Positions 5,955 to 6,567 of a stretch of 6,567 bases of DNA are shown here, in pieces (positions within the stretch are counted from its first letter, which is position 1; each line of letters starts with the position of its first letter). The notes under the pieces are model-generated. The model was not told the DNA's origin. It did not search any database and worked only from the letters and a program-made list of their open reading frames with translations. The position numbers and the translations under genes were made by a program. Source of the stretch: Verrucomicrobiota bacterium (lineage in GTDB: Bacteria > Verrucomicrobiota > Verrucomicrobiia > Limisphaerales > AV2); the NCBI GenBank assembly GCA_003219675.1, contig QHPW01000153.1:2991-9557 (forward strand), in the 5' to 3' direction.

Positions 5955-6087
5955 ATAGTGGGGCCGTTTGCCTTTTCGGTGGGGCGAGACTCCGTCAAGC
6001 CCTGATTAGTATCCATGAGAGATTAGGGCTCGACGGAGTCTCGCCCCACCCCGGTACTTGGAGCCTCGGCCCGCCAAACGGCACTAT
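5955..6087. repeat. Nested inverted-repeat element in the divergent intergenic region
   Basis: The inner arms are GGTGGGGCGAGACTCCGTC plus AGCCCT (5978-6003) and their complement at 6025-6050: 25 of 26 positions pair, with one A/C mismatch at 5997/6031 and a loop of about 21 bases. The outer arms are ATAGTG plus CCGTTTG (5955-5960, 5964-5970) against CAAACGG plus CACTAT (6075-6087), differing only by a 3-base GGG bulge on the left. The whole folds into one long hairpin with an unpaired internal section. It has no coding capacity and looks like a palindromic interspersed or MITE-like element. It sits between two divergent genes, upstream of both, so it is not placed as a terminator. Confidence 0.75.
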
Positions 6088-6168
6088 TCGGACGGGGTCT
6101 GAGAAATTTGGCTTCTGTTTGACGAAAGCTCTGGCACGTTTAGTTCAAACACGAATCCGAACGACACC

Positions 6169-6567
6169 ATGGCTTGGAATTTTCTTGAGGAAGTGAGGTT
6201 TTTGATTTGTCTCGGGCTTTTGTTCTCGCTCACCCGCAGCATCGCCGCGGAACCGCCGGTGATTCCCGTCGGCCTCGATGCCTATCGCATGTGGGACCGC
6301 TGGACTTTTCAACGCCTCGGCGCTCGGGCTTATATGCGGAGCACTTACGATCGCCGCGGGGGAAACGAAGGCGCTGACGCCAGCCACTTTCTTTATCAGC
6401 TCTCTGATGATTTCAACGTGACGCTGGATGTCACCGGATCGGGAGCTTTATATTTGGTTCGTTGCAACCACTGGCATGGCAGTCCGTGGCATTATGAAGT
6501 GGATGGTGTTGACCATATCGTCCAGGAAACCAGCACCGCGGATCCGGAACATCCGGTCGAGGATTCG
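6169..6567 (+). CDS. Secreted DUF2961 (GH172-like) protein, N-terminal part, runs off the right edge
   Basis: An open frame of 133 codons continues past the window end. From ATG 6169 it reads MAWNFLEEVRFLICLGLL and on to a signal-peptide end at SIAA (about residue 27). A GTG at 6193 would give a more classical signal peptide (MRFLICLGLLFSLTRSIAA), but the GAGGA before it is too close (2 bases), so the start is uncertain. Mature residues include GLDAYRMWDRW, ARAYMRSTYDRRGGNEGADASH and NHWHGSPWHYEVDG. The S-x-YDRxGGN motif followed by a beta strand ending in a glycine-containing turn (VTGSGALYLVR) matches the N-terminus of DUF2961 proteins, a family that includes GH172 difructose-anhydride and arabinofuranoside enzymes. 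Catalytic glutamates would lie beyond the edge. A TTGACG at 6119-6124 could be a -35 box, but no good -10 follows. Coding status is strong; the family call is from recollection of motifs. Confidence 0.65.
   Translation, partial: MAWNFLEEVRFLICLGLLFSLTRSIAAEPPVIPVGLDAYRMWDRWTFQRLGARAYMRSTYDRRGGNEGADASHFLYQLSDDFNVTLDVTGSGALYLVRCNHWHGSPWHYEVDGVDHIVQETSTADPEHPVEDS

Noticed and set aside
5891..6196. A 101-codon plus-strand frame across the divergent gap
   Set aside because: It runs straight through both arms of the nested inverted repeat and overlaps the cysteine synthase start and the next gene; it is better explained as repeat DNA.

Overview
The window looks like chromosomal DNA from a member of the Verrucomicrobiota, probably a soil lineage of the Pedosphaera/Limisphaerales kind. 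This is inferred from G+C-rich coding sequence, several secreted hydrolase-type proteins with signal peptides, the style of those proteins, and G+C-rich palindromic repeats in the gaps. No rRNA, tRNA, CRISPR array, transposase or phage gene was seen.

Layout, left to right. (1) 51-1707, plus strand: a secreted purple-acid-phosphatase-like metallophosphoesterase, split into two frames near position 589. The break appears to have removed a short stretch carrying one of the five metal-binding motifs. (2) 1768-3402, minus strand, convergent with the first: a 544-residue secreted TIM-barrel-type protein, probably a distant glycoside hydrolase, with a carbohydrate-binding-like insert. Its start codon overlaps the stop of a 7-codon leader ORF. 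(3) About 3423-4093: a gene-free gap of roughly 670 bases holding palindromes and a pair of C/T-rich hairpins that form a small MITE-like unit. (4) 4094-5892, minus strand: a two-gene sulfur operon, a PLP-dependent cysteine synthase followed 11 bases later by a two-domain thiosulfate sulfurtransferase of the CysA2/SseA type. (5) 5893-6168: a divergent intergenic region with a candidate promoter for the sulfur operon and a large nested inverted repeat. (6) 6169 to the right edge, plus strand: the start of a secreted protein that looks like the DUF2961 (GH172) family.

The two sulfur genes plausibly work together: one makes cysteine (or a related thioether amino acid) and the other moves sulfane sulfur. 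The phosphatase, the TIM-barrel protein and the DUF2961 protein fit a cell that degrades polymers outside the cytoplasm, but nothing here ties them into one pathway. I found no convincing new multi-gene system. The most useful leads are the phosphatase lesion, the nested inverted repeat, the unassigned glycosidase-like family and its leader.
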